A stretch of DNA of 22,321 nucleotides, taken from NCBI GenBank assembly GCA_046590575.1, contig JBKJUS010000216.1, positions 1-22,321 on the forward strand, read 5' to 3'. A program made the translations under genes and the position numbers. This document shows positions 1 to 5,977 of this stretch, piece after piece; position 1 is the stretch's first letter; every line of letters starts with the position of its first letter. Source of the stretch: DATLNF01 sp046590575. Its GTDB lineage: Bacteria > Actinomycetota > Actinomycetes > BP-191. The notes under the pieces were generated by a model. It made no database searches. It was not told the DNA's origin and saw only the letters and a program-made list of their open reading frames with translations.

Positions 1-1195
1 GGTGCATGTATCGCTTGCGGGTCTCCGGGTTGAGGGTGTCGACCATCTGCTCCATGCGGGCCATCGCGAGGGTGGCGACGTTGAGGATCTGCGTCTCGCC
101 GCGCTCGAAGATGCTCGAGCCGTGGACCCGCGGGATCACGTCGACCTCGGCCCGCAGCTCGCGGATGTCGGTCAGCCCACGGCCGTCAATGCGCATCTTC
201 TCGCTGGTGATGCGCTTGCGGACCAGCTTCTTGGTGAGCGAGCGGAAGGCCGCGCTGACTTCCTTCTCACGGCCCTCGAAGTCGTTGGCGAGCTTCTCCT
301 TGGCCAGGTCCTTGATGCGGTCGAGCTCGGTCTCGCGCTCGGCCTTTCCGGCGATGGTGAGCGCCGAGGAGAGCTCGCTCTCGATCGCGCCGCGCACGGC
401 ATCGAGCACGTCGTCGCCGTACTCGACGAAGAGTGGGAACTCGGCCGTCTCGCGCGCAGCCTTCTTAGCCAACTCGAGCTGAGCCTGGCAGCACGCCTTG
501 ATGGCCGCCTTGGACGCCTCGAGACCCTCAGCGACGACGTCCTCGGTCGGCTTGGCTGCGCCACCGGCGATGAGCGCGACCGTGGCTGTGGTGGCCTCCG
601 CCTCGACCATCATGATCGCAACGTCACCGTCGTCGAGCAGCCGGCCCGCGACGATCATGTCGAAGGTCGCGCGGTCGCTCTCTGCCCAGGTCGGGAAGGC
701 GATCCACTTGCCGTCGACGTGCGAGACGCGGGTTGCGCCGACCGGGCCGGTGAAGGGCAGGCCGGCGAGGGTTGTGGAAGCGGACGCGGCGTTCATCGCC
801 ACAACGTCGTACGGGTTGTCCTCGTCGATCGAGAGGATCGTGCCGACGACGTGTACCTCGTTGCGGAAACCGTTGGGGAAGCAGGGGCGGAGCGGGCGAT
901 CGATGAGCCGGCAGGTCAGCGTGGCATCTTCCGATGCCCGACCCTCGCGGCGGAAGAACCCGCCCGGGATCTTGCCTGCGGCGTACATCCGCTCCTCGAT
1001 GTCGACGGTGAGCGGGAAGAAGTCGACCTGCTCGCGCGGCTTGGCCGCGGCGGTGGTGGCGGACAGGACGTAGGTGTCGCCGAGACGGACGGTGACGGCG
1101 CCACCGGCCTGCCGGGCGAGCCGGCCGGTCTCGAAGGTCAGGGTGCGGTCGCCGATTGTGGCGGTCGCGGTGTGAATCTCGGTTGAAGCCCCCAT
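1..1195 (-). CDS. pnp: Polyribonucleotide nucleotidyltransferase (PNPase), N-terminal part, runs off the left edge
   Basis: PNPase degrades RNA 3'-to-5' by phosphorolysis and, in actinomycetes, also adds 3' tails. About 398 codons are visible. The first RNase PH-like core covers roughly residues 10-145 and includes the family stretch FFRREGRASEDATLTCRLID and the following RPLRP. An all-helical linker follows (about 150-270). The second RNase PH core starts at MRIDGRGLTDIRELRAEVD. The second core's catalytic part and the KH and S1 RNA-binding domains lie outside the window. The ATG at 1195 is chosen because AGGAGGAG (1201-1208) sits just upstream. The gene follows rpsO after a structured 232-nt spacer, the classic rpsO-pnp order. 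No frameshift is seen in the visible part. Identity is very secure. Confidence 0.97.
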   Translation of the reverse strand, partial: MGASTEIHTATATIGDRTLTFETGRLARQAGGAVTVRLGDTYVLSATTAAAKPREQVDFFPLTVDIEERMYAAGKIPGGFFRREGRASEDATLTCRLIDRPLRPCFPNGFRNEVHVVGTILSIDEDNPYDVVAMNAASASTTLAGLPFTGPVGATRVSHVDGKWIAFPTWAESDRATFDMIVAGRLLDDGDVAIMMVEAEATTATVALIAGGAAKPTEDVVAEGLEASKAAIKACCQAQLELAKKAARETAEFPLFVEYGDDVLDAVRGAIESELSSALTIAGKAERETELDRIKDLAKEKLANDFEGREKEVSAAFRSLTKKLVRKRITSEKMRIDGRGLTDIRELRAEVDVIPRVHGSSIFERGETQILNVATLAMARMEQMVDTLNPETRKRYMH

Positions 1196-1352
1196 GGGCT
1201 CCTCCTCTTTGACGCACGGAGCGCGGCTGGCGTGATGCGGCGGTCCGGTCTTCGATCGAAGGGCACGGATGGCTCGCGGACTGCGAAGCGGATTCCGTTC
1301 CCCACTACCGAGGACCGGGCCGGAACTCACACCGGCGTACGGCTCCTGGTGG

Positions 1353-1379
1353 CGTGCCCCGCCGGTCGGCGGGCGCACG
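1353..1379 (-). terminator. GC-rich hairpin in the rpsO-pnp spacer (hairpin 2)
   Basis: Arms 1353-1364 and 1367-1379 form about 12 base pairs with one bulged base (1374) and a very tight loop. No U-tract follows on the minus strand. It could be a terminator or an attenuator for rpsO, or an RNase III-type processing stem. It shares the 13-mer GCCGGTCGGCGGG (1361-1373) with the neighbouring hairpin (1411-1423). Confidence 0.55.
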
Positions 1380-1393
1380 AGGGCACTACGACA

Positions 1394-1419
1394 CCAACCG
1401 GCCTCGATGGGCCGGTCGG
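1394..1419 (-). terminator. GC-rich hairpin just downstream of the rpsO stop (hairpin 1)
   Basis: Arms 1394-1403 and 1410-1419 form a 10-bp stem with one G-U pair in RNA and a 6-nt loop. It lies 9 nt after the rpsO stop codon and has no U-tract. It may stabilise the 3' end of the rpsO message or be the site where the rpsO-pnp transcript is cut. In E. coli and Streptomyces the equivalent spacer holds an RNase III-cleaved hairpin; that role here is inferred from position only. The remaining spacer toward pnp (1196-1352) holds a weak GCCGG/CCGGC stem (1319-1336) and a 12-nt palindrome (1250-1261), with no clear promoter. Confidence 0.55.
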
Positions 1420-1427
1420 CGGGGTCA

Positions 1428-1697
1428 CTATCGGCGCAGGCCGAGCCGCTCGATCAAGGAGCGGTAGCGCGCGATGTCGGTCTTGGCGAGGTACTGCAGC
1501 AGCCGACGGCGGCGGCCGACCAGCAACAGCAGGCCGCGGCGGCTGTGATGGTCGTGCTTGTGCAGCTTGAGATGCTCGGTGAGGTCGCTGATGCGCTTGC
1601 TCAGCATCGCAACCTGGACCTCGGGCGAGCCGGTGTCGCGCTCGACCGTGCCGTACTCGGTCATGATCGAGGTCTTGACCTCGGTGGTCAGTGGCAC
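1428..1697 (-). CDS. rpsO: 30S ribosomal protein S15
   Basis: S15 is a primary 16S rRNA-binding protein of the small-subunit platform. The 89-residue product has the normal family length. It contains the signature stretches DTGSPEVQVAMLSKRI, HLKLHKHDHHSRRGLLLLVG and DIARYRSLIERLGLRR. The GTG at 1697 is chosen because it gives the canonical N-terminus (PLTTEVK...) and has GAGGGG (1708-1713) 10 nt upstream. A longer in-frame start at 1739 would add 14 unrelated residues. The upstream gene is a lone receiver protein rather than ribF. A 9-bp inverted repeat in the leader covers the ribosome-binding site, suggesting translational control (see the leader feature). Confidence 0.97.
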   Translation of the reverse strand: MPLTTEVKTSIMTEYGTVERDTGSPEVQVAMLSKRISDLTEHLKLHKHDHHSRRGLLLLVGRRRRLLQYLAKTDIARYRSLIERLGLRR

Positions 1698-1701
1698 TGC
1701 C

Positions 1702-1787
1702 GTGTTACCCCTCGTCGAGCCCGACCGTGGCGCGGGCATACGTCTGCGGCTAGGTACACAACCCAGCCGTCAGGCTCAGGGTAACAC
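1702..1787 (-). promoter_or_regulatory. rpsO mRNA leader with a ribosome-site-occluding inverted repeat and a competing hairpin
   Basis: On the minus strand GTGTTACCC (1787-1779) is perfectly complementary to GGGTAACAC (1710-1702). The second arm overlaps the Shine-Dalgarno GAGGGG (1713-1708) and ends 4 nt before the GTG start. The ACCC of the first arm can instead pair locally: ACCC/GGGT (1782-1779 with 1764-1761) stacked on AGCC/GGCT (1776-1773 with 1768-1765) around a 4-nt loop. The two pairings exclude each other, as expected for an on/off leader. S15 autoregulatory leaders of different shapes are known in several phyla. That S15 is the ligand here is inference. Confidence 0.45.
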
Positions 1788-1813
1788 CCGGTCTGGCGAC
1801 CACGGAAACCGCC

Positions 1814-2203
1814 TCAGGCGGGTAGCGGCCGCTGCTCCGAGCCAGCGAAGAGCACATCCAGGAAGTGCAGGAGCTCGACCGGCTCGAACGGCTTGGTGAG
1901 AAAGTAGTCGACACCGCCGCTCCAGGCCTTCCAGGCGGCATCGTCCTCGCTGGCCGCGGTGAGCATGACCACCGGGAGGTGGCCCCCGTGGTGACTGCGG
2001 ATGTGCTCGAGGACGGCGTGACCGTCGAGTCCCGGCATCATGACGTCGAGGATGACGCAGTCGGGTCGGTCGCCTTCGAGAGCGCAGATGGCGGCTAGCC
2101 CGTCTTGGGCGGTCGTGACCGCGTACCCCTCCATGTCAAGGACATCGCGGACCAGCCCTCTGATGGTGGGGTCGTCGTCCACGACCAGGATGCGGCGGCT
2201 CAT
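1814..2203 (-). CDS. Stand-alone response regulator receiver protein (CheY-like)
   Basis: The 129-residue protein is a single receiver domain with no output domain. The acidic pocket is D9-D11, the phosphoacceptor is D53 in VILDVMMPG, the switch threonine is T82 and the conserved lysine is K104 in FLTKPFEP. All activation residues are present, so it should accept phosphate from a histidine kinase, but no kinase lies in the window. With no DNA-binding or enzymatic domain it probably acts by protein contact or as a phosphorelay intermediate. The ATG at 2203 is supported by GGAGGGACC directly upstream. It is inserted between ribF and rpsO, which are normally adjacent, and has its own promoter-like region with a direct repeat. 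The target is unknown. Confidence 0.93.
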   Translation of the reverse strand: MSRRILVVDDDPTIRGLVRDVLDMEGYAVTTAQDGLAAICALEGDRPDCVILDVMMPGLDGHAVLEHIRSHHGGHLPVVMLTAASEDDAAWKAWSGGVDYFLTKPFEPVELLHFLDVLFAGSEQRPLPA

Positions 2204-2260
2204 TGGTCCCTCCCTCTCCGTGCGCTCCTCCCATGTCGGCCGATGAGGGCGCTCGGTTCA

Positions 2261-2298
2261 GTCCTTCGGGCAAATTAGAGCCGCCCTTCGGGCACATT
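2261..2298 (-). promoter_or_regulatory. Putative promoter of the receiver gene with a two-copy direct repeat
   Basis: Two 16-bp copies lie at 2283-2298 and 2261-2276, identical at 14 positions and sharing the core TGCCCGAAGG on the minus strand. Their period is 22 bp, close to two helical turns. The only good -10 hexamer in the spacer, TAATTT (2277-2272), falls at the edge of the downstream copy. The upstream copy lies in the -10/-35 interval. No convincing -35 was found. The arrangement suggests a protein binding as a dimer on one DNA face. The regulator is unknown. Confidence 0.4.
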
Positions 2299-2324
2299 GG
2301 CGCAGCTTTTCCGGACAATCTCGG

Positions 2325-3248
2325 TCAAGTCAGGAGATCGCGCGTACGCCGTACGTCGTCGTCCATCTGGGCGACCAACCCAGCCACGTCGTCGAAGCGC
2401 AGCGTGGCTCGTAGCCGCTCGGCCAGGTCGAGCCCGACGTGCTCGCCGTAGATGTCGGCGTCGAAGTCGAGGACGAATGCCTCGACGCGGCGCTCCCGGC
2501 CCTCGAACGTGGGGTTGGTACCGATCGAGATCGCCGCGGGCAGCTTCGACTTCTCCCGGAGAAGCCACCCTGCGTAGACCCCGTCGGCGGGGACCGCGAT
2601 GTGCGGCGCGGTCTGCAGGTTGGCAGTCGGGTAGCCGATCGTGCGGCCGCGCCGGTCGCCGCGCACCACGGTGCCCTCGACGCGGTGTGGGCGGCCCAGC
2701 GCGCGGGCTGCAGCCGAGACGTCACCCGCATCGACGCAGGACCTGACGTAGGTCGACGAGATCGTCGTGCTGCCGTCCTGCAGCAACGGCACTCCCTCGG
2801 TCGCAAATCCGAACCGAGACCCCAGCTCGGTAAGCGCCGGTACGTCGCCCGCCGCCTTGTGGCCGAAGCGGAAGTTCGCTCCCACGACGACCGTCTGGGC
2901 GTGCAGGTGCTCGACCAGCACTGCATGCGCAAACTCCGCCGCAGTGAGCCGGGAGAACTCGATGGTGAATGGGAGTACGCAGAGCACGTCAGCGCCGAGC
3001 TCGGCGAGCAGCTCGGCCTTGTGGCGTGGCGGGGTCAGGACCGTCGGATGGCTGCCGGGACGGACCACCTCGGACGGGTGCGGGTCAAAGGTGAGGACGA
3101 CGGACGGAACACCGAGCTGGTGGGCTCGATCGACAGCGTGGCCGATGATCCGCTGATGTCCTCGGTGCACGCCATCGAAGACACCGATCGTCGCGACGCA
3201 TCGGCCCCACCCGGCCGGTACTTCTTCGACACCCCGCCACCGTTGCAC
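2325..3248 (-). CDS. ribF: Bifunctional riboflavin kinase / FMN adenylyltransferase (FAD synthetase)
   Basis: RibF phosphorylates riboflavin to FMN and adenylates FMN to FAD in the cytoplasm. The 307-residue length is typical. The N-terminal nucleotidyltransferase half has the GVFDGVHRGH motif (22-31), VGANFRFGHKAAGD (122-135) and SSTYVRS (164-170). The C-terminal riboflavin kinase domain has GYPTANL (205-211), GVYAG (223-227), IGTNPTF (242-248) and the DADIYGEHVGLDLAERLR region near the end. The GTG at 3248 is chosen because it begins the family N-terminus (MQRWRG). It has no Shine-Dalgarno, but a TAGACT -10 element ends 6 nt upstream, which fits a leaderless transcript. truB ends 38 nt upstream. 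Confidence 0.96.
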   Translation of the reverse strand: MQRWRGVEEVPAGWGRCVATIGVFDGVHRGHQRIIGHAVDRAHQLGVPSVVLTFDPHPSEVVRPGSHPTVLTPPRHKAELLAELGADVLCVLPFTIEFSRLTAAEFAHAVLVEHLHAQTVVVGANFRFGHKAAGDVPALTELGSRFGFATEGVPLLQDGSTTISSTYVRSCVDAGDVSAAARALGRPHRVEGTVVRGDRRGRTIGYPTANLQTAPHIAVPADGVYAGWLLREKSKLPAAISIGTNPTFEGRERRVEAFVLDFDADIYGEHVGLDLAERLRATLRFDDVAGLVAQMDDDVRRTRDLLT

Positions 3249-3254
3249 CCGCCG

Positions 3255-3284
3255 AGTCTAGGCCGGGGGCGATTCACTCGACAG
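3255..3284 (-). promoter_or_regulatory. Candidate leaderless promoter for ribF
   Basis: On the minus strand CTGTCG (3284-3279) and TAGACT (3260-3255) are separated by 18 nt. The -10 ends 6 nt before the ribF GTG start, so transcription would begin at or next to the start codon. The -10 fits the actinobacterial TANNNT consensus; the -35 is a weak match. The element sits in the 38-nt truB-ribF gap. Confidence 0.5.
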
Positions 3285-3286
3285 CA

Positions 3287-4180
3287 TCAGCCGACGAAGA
3301 CCGCGAGCGGCACCGCGACCTCGCCGCGCTCCTCCACGAGCGCGAGGAAATCGCCGTCCGGGCCGAAGACGGCGACCGGACCGGCAGCCGAGCCGATGGC
3401 TGGCAGCCGGACGCCGTGCGCCACCCGCGCCGCGTCAGCGGCATCGACATCTCGCCGGGGAAAGGACAGCGCGGCGACCTGATCGAGCGGGATGATCGCC
3501 GCGGCGAAGGCACCGTCGCCCGCCAATGCCTCCAGCGGTGCGGCCGCGTCGAGGCCCCACGGGCCAACCCGGGTACGACGCAGCGCGCACAGGTGACCGC
3601 CCACACCGAGGGCGGCACCTACGTCACGCGCCAAGGCCCGAATGTACGTCCCGCTCCCACATCGCACGTCGACCTCGACCTCGACCCGAGCGCCGCGTCG
3701 GCGTACGGCGACCACGTCGAACGCGTGCACCGTCACCCGACGCGCCGAGAGCTCGACGGCCTCGCCAGCTCGTGCCCTGGTGTAGGACCGCACCCCGTCG
3801 ACCTTGATCGCACTCACGGCTGGTGGCACCTGCTCAAGCTCGCCGACCAACAGCGCGCAGGCTGCCCGCACCGCTTCGTCAGAAACCGCCGACGCGTCCG
3901 TCTCGCTCTGCACGTCGCCCTCGGCATCGTCGGTGCTGGTCGACGCGCCGAGCACCAGCGTGCCGGCATAGCGCTTCTCGGTCAGTGCGAGGTGCCCAAG
4001 GAGCCGCGTCGCCCGCTCGACACCGACGAGCAGCACGCCAGTGGCCATCGGGTCGAGCGTCCCGGCGTGACCGACCCTGCGGGTCCCGGCCAGTCGACGA
4101 ATCCGCCCGACGACATCGTGGCTGGTGCACCCGGCGGGCTTGTCGACGACCACCAGGCCGCCAGCCGGCGGCCCGGTCAC
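3287..4180 (-). CDS. truB: tRNA pseudouridine(55) synthase
   Basis: TruB converts U55 of the T-psi-C loop of tRNAs to pseudouridine. The 297-residue product has the family N-terminus GLVVVDKPAGCTSHDVV, and GHAGTLDPMATGVL carries the catalytic aspartate D43. It also has KRYAGTLVLG (68-77), the AVSAIKVDGVRSYTRAR region and RCGSGTYIRALARD. The C-terminal extension resembles the actinobacterial TruB C-terminal domain. The GTG at 4180 overlaps the stop of the upstream DHH gene as GTGA, indicating translational coupling, and gives the normal start just before the first beta strand. It belongs to the infB-rbfA-truB run that matures ribosomes and tRNAs. Confidence 0.96.
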   Translation of the reverse strand: MTGPPAGGLVVVDKPAGCTSHDVVGRIRRLAGTRRVGHAGTLDPMATGVLLVGVERATRLLGHLALTEKRYAGTLVLGASTSTDDAEGDVQSETDASAVSDEAVRAACALLVGELEQVPPAVSAIKVDGVRSYTRARAGEAVELSARRVTVHAFDVVAVRRRGARVEVEVDVRCGSGTYIRALARDVGAALGVGGHLCALRRTRVGPWGLDAAAPLEALAGDGAFAAAIIPLDQVAALSFPRRDVDAADAARVAHGVRLPAIGSAAGPVAVFGPDGDFLALVEERGEVAVPLAVFVG

Positions 4181-5199
4181 CGGGGCAGGCGCGGGGCCAC
4201 GCGCAAAGCGGCACGCAGCCGCGACATGGTCATCTCGGGCGGGTGGCCCGCACGCCGGTCGGAATCGAGGTCCTCCTCGCTCGTGAAGCCGGCCGCGAAC
4301 CGATGACCGCCACCGCCCAGGCCGACGGCGACCTCGCTGAGGTCCACCGCGCCCTTGGAGCGCATCGACACGAGCCAGTGGCCGTCGGGGGTCTGCTTGC
4401 AGATCACTGCCAGCTCGGCCTCGACGCTGGTGCGGATGACGTCGATGACCCCTTCGATCTCCTCGATCAGCACTCCCGAGTCAGCCAGGTCCTCGCGCGA
4501 CACCCAGGTCCAGACCAGGCTCTCGCCGCCGATGAGCTCGGCCCGGTCAAGCAGAAGGCCCAGCAGCTTGAGGTAGGCGAACCGGTTGGTGTCCCAGATC
4601 GCCCGCGAAATCTCGTCATGCCGGATCCCGGTCGCGAGCAGCCGGCCGGCCAGCGCATGCACCTCCGGCGTCGTGGCGGCGAATCGGAACGAGCCCGTGT
4701 CCGTCGACAGGCCGGTGTACAGGCAGGCAGCGATATCGGGGGCAAGCGGGACGCCGAGCCGACGGATCAGCTCCTCCACCAGCACGGCGCTCGCGGCGGC
4801 GGCCGCGTCAACCAGGTGGATGTCGCCGTACCGCGTGTTACTCGAGTGGTGGTCGACCACCAGCACGGTGCCGGCCGCGCGGGCGTGCTCCTCGAGTGAG
4901 CCGAGCCGTTCGAGGGAACCGGTGTCGAAGGTCACCAGCAGCGCCGGTTTCACCGGGAAGGAAGCGGGCTCGCTGAGCAGATCCAGGCCGGGCAGATACG
5001 AGTACATCGCCGGCACGGAGAAAGGCTCACTCCCCCAGGACGACACGGTGTTCTTGCCGAGCGCCCGCAGGGCGAGAGTCAACGCGAGCAGCGAGCCGAG
5101 GGCGTCACCATCCGGCCCGAGGTGACAGGCGAGAGCGACGCTGTCCGCGGCCTCGAGCGTCGCGACGGCCGCAGCCCAGTCGGCCTCGTCAACGCTCAT
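4177..5199 (-). CDS. nrnA: DHH/DHHA1 family phosphoesterase, NrnA-like oligoribonuclease/pAp phosphatase
   Basis: This family hydrolyses short oligonucleotides and, in characterised NrnA proteins, 3'-phosphoadenosine 5'-phosphate. The 340-residue product carries every metal-binding motif: HLGPDGDALGS (26-36), D92 in TFDTGS, the DHH triad at 116-118 (VVDHHSSN) and D167 in STDTGSF. The DHHA1 substrate domain ends with GGGGHRFAAGF (295-305). The ATG at 5199 lies downstream of rbfA by 32 nt with only a weak ribosome site. The gene ends inside the truB start (GTGA). It could finish RNA decay begun by PNPase at the other end of this operon. The exact substrate preference is inferred from family only. 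Confidence 0.93.
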   Translation of the reverse strand: MSVDEADWAAAVATLEAADSVALACHLGPDGDALGSLLALTLALRALGKNTVSSWGSEPFSVPAMYSYLPGLDLLSEPASFPVKPALLVTFDTGSLERLGSLEEHARAAGTVLVVDHHSSNTRYGDIHLVDAAAAASAVLVEELIRRLGVPLAPDIAACLYTGLSTDTGSFRFAATTPEVHALAGRLLATGIRHDEISRAIWDTNRFAYLKLLGLLLDRAELIGGESLVWTWVSREDLADSGVLIEEIEGVIDVIRTSVEAELAVICKQTPDGHWLVSMRSKGAVDLSEVAVGLGGGGHRFAAGFTSEEDLDSDRRAGHPPEMTMSRLRAALRVAPRLPR

Positions 5200-5210
5200 G
5201 CCGGCCCGTC

Positions 5211-5246
5211 AGGTCAGTCAGCATCGTCAGGTCAGTCGGCATCGTC
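5211..5246. repeat. Tandem 18-bp duplication at the rbfA stop codon
   Basis: AGGTCAGTCAGCATCGTC (5211-5228) is followed directly by AGGTCAGTCGGCATCGTC (5229-5246), with one mismatch. On the minus strand each copy encodes the last codons and TGA stop of rbfA in the same frame, so the first copy read makes the real stop and the second is untranslated. Confidence 0.85.
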
Positions 5247-5681
5247 AGCTGGTTCGTCATCGGCGGGCGGACGTCGGTAAGGATCCGGGTCGCCAGCCGG
5301 TACGGCGGTCGCGGCCGCCGCCGCGCGCACCGCGTCCTCGGCCCGGACCTTGACGAGCAGGTCCTCCATCTGTCGGCCGCTCTCCGGCACCACATCGGCA
5401 ATGAACACCAGGCTCGGCGTGTAACGCAGCCGACACTGCTTGCCGATCTCCGCGCGCACAACACCAGTGGCGGAGGCCAGAGCGGCCGCTGTGTCACTCT
5501 GCGCGGTCTCGTCGCCGTAGACGGTATAGAAGACAGTTGCCTCGCGAAGATCAGAAGTCACCCGCGTGTCGGTGATGGTCACGAAGCCAAGTCGCGGGTC
5601 CTTGATGCTCATCTCCAAGGTCTCCGCCACCACGACCTGGATCCGCTCGGCCAGTCTGCGAGCGCGTGCGGCGTCGGTCAT
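5232..5681 (-). CDS. rbfA: 30S ribosome-binding factor A
   Basis: RbfA is a KH-type factor that binds immature 30S subunits and helps 16S rRNA 5'-end maturation. The 149-residue product starts with the family pattern (RARRLAERIQVVVAETLE), followed by DPRLGFVTITDTRVTSDLREATVFYTVYG and the LRYTPSLVFIAD strand. The last 30 residues form an acidic Ala/Pro/Asp-rich tail. The ATG at 5681 overlaps the ylxP stop as ATGA. The gene's 3' end carries an 18-bp tandem duplication that includes the stop codon. Confidence 0.96.
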   Translation of the reverse strand: MTDAARARRLAERIQVVVAETLEMSIKDPRLGFVTITDTRVTSDLREATVFYTVYGDETAQSDTAAALASATGVVRAEIGKQCRLRYTPSLVFIADVVPESGRQMEDLLVKVRAEDAVRAAAAATAVPAGDPDPYRRPPADDEPADDAD

Positions 5682-5977
5682 GCGTCGTCCTCCAGCGCAT
5701 AGATTCGGGTCGTCGCCGACAAGAGCTCGATCTCGGGTCGCGCGGCCACATGCCGCTCGGCCGCGTCCAGCACCTCCACGCAGTGGCCCGCCTCCGCCGC
5801 GACGACCGACACGCCGATCAGCGCCCGGCGATGCAGCGCGACGTGTCCGGCCTCCGCGGCCGCCACCTCGAACCGTCGGCGCAGCTCCGCGACGATCGGT
5901 CGGACGACGCTGCGCTTCTCCTTCAGCGAGTGCACGTCACCAAGAAGCAGGTCGAGCGCAAGGGTGCCGGTGAACAT
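5678..5977 (-). CDS. ylxP: DUF503 (YlxP-like) small protein
   Basis: The 99-residue protein belongs to the DUF503/YlxP family, which has no firmly assigned biochemical role but is regularly found between infB and rbfA. Recognisable parts are the N-terminal MFTGTLALDLLLGDVHSLKE, the following KRSVVRPIVAELRRRF, and VALHRRALIGVSVVAAE. The ATG at 5977 is chosen because it overlaps the infB stop as TGATG and yields the normal family N-terminus; a longer frame from 6064 lies entirely inside infB. It overlaps rbfA by 4 nt. A role in ribosome assembly is suggested only by neighbours. Confidence 0.92.
   Translation of the reverse strand: MFTGTLALDLLLGDVHSLKEKRSVVRPIVAELRRRFEVAAAEAGHVALHRRALIGVSVVAAEAGHCVEVLDAAERHVAARPEIELLSATTRIYALEDDA

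Noticed and set aside
2..1186. Long open frame on the plus strand opposite pnp
   Set aside because: Antisense shadow caused by high GC; the minus strand encodes an intact PNPase.
1698..1813. Sigma-70 promoter immediately upstream of rpsO
   Set aside because: TACCTA and TATGCC stretches lack a proper TANNNT form or a spaced -35; the promoter may lie within or upstream of the receiver gene.
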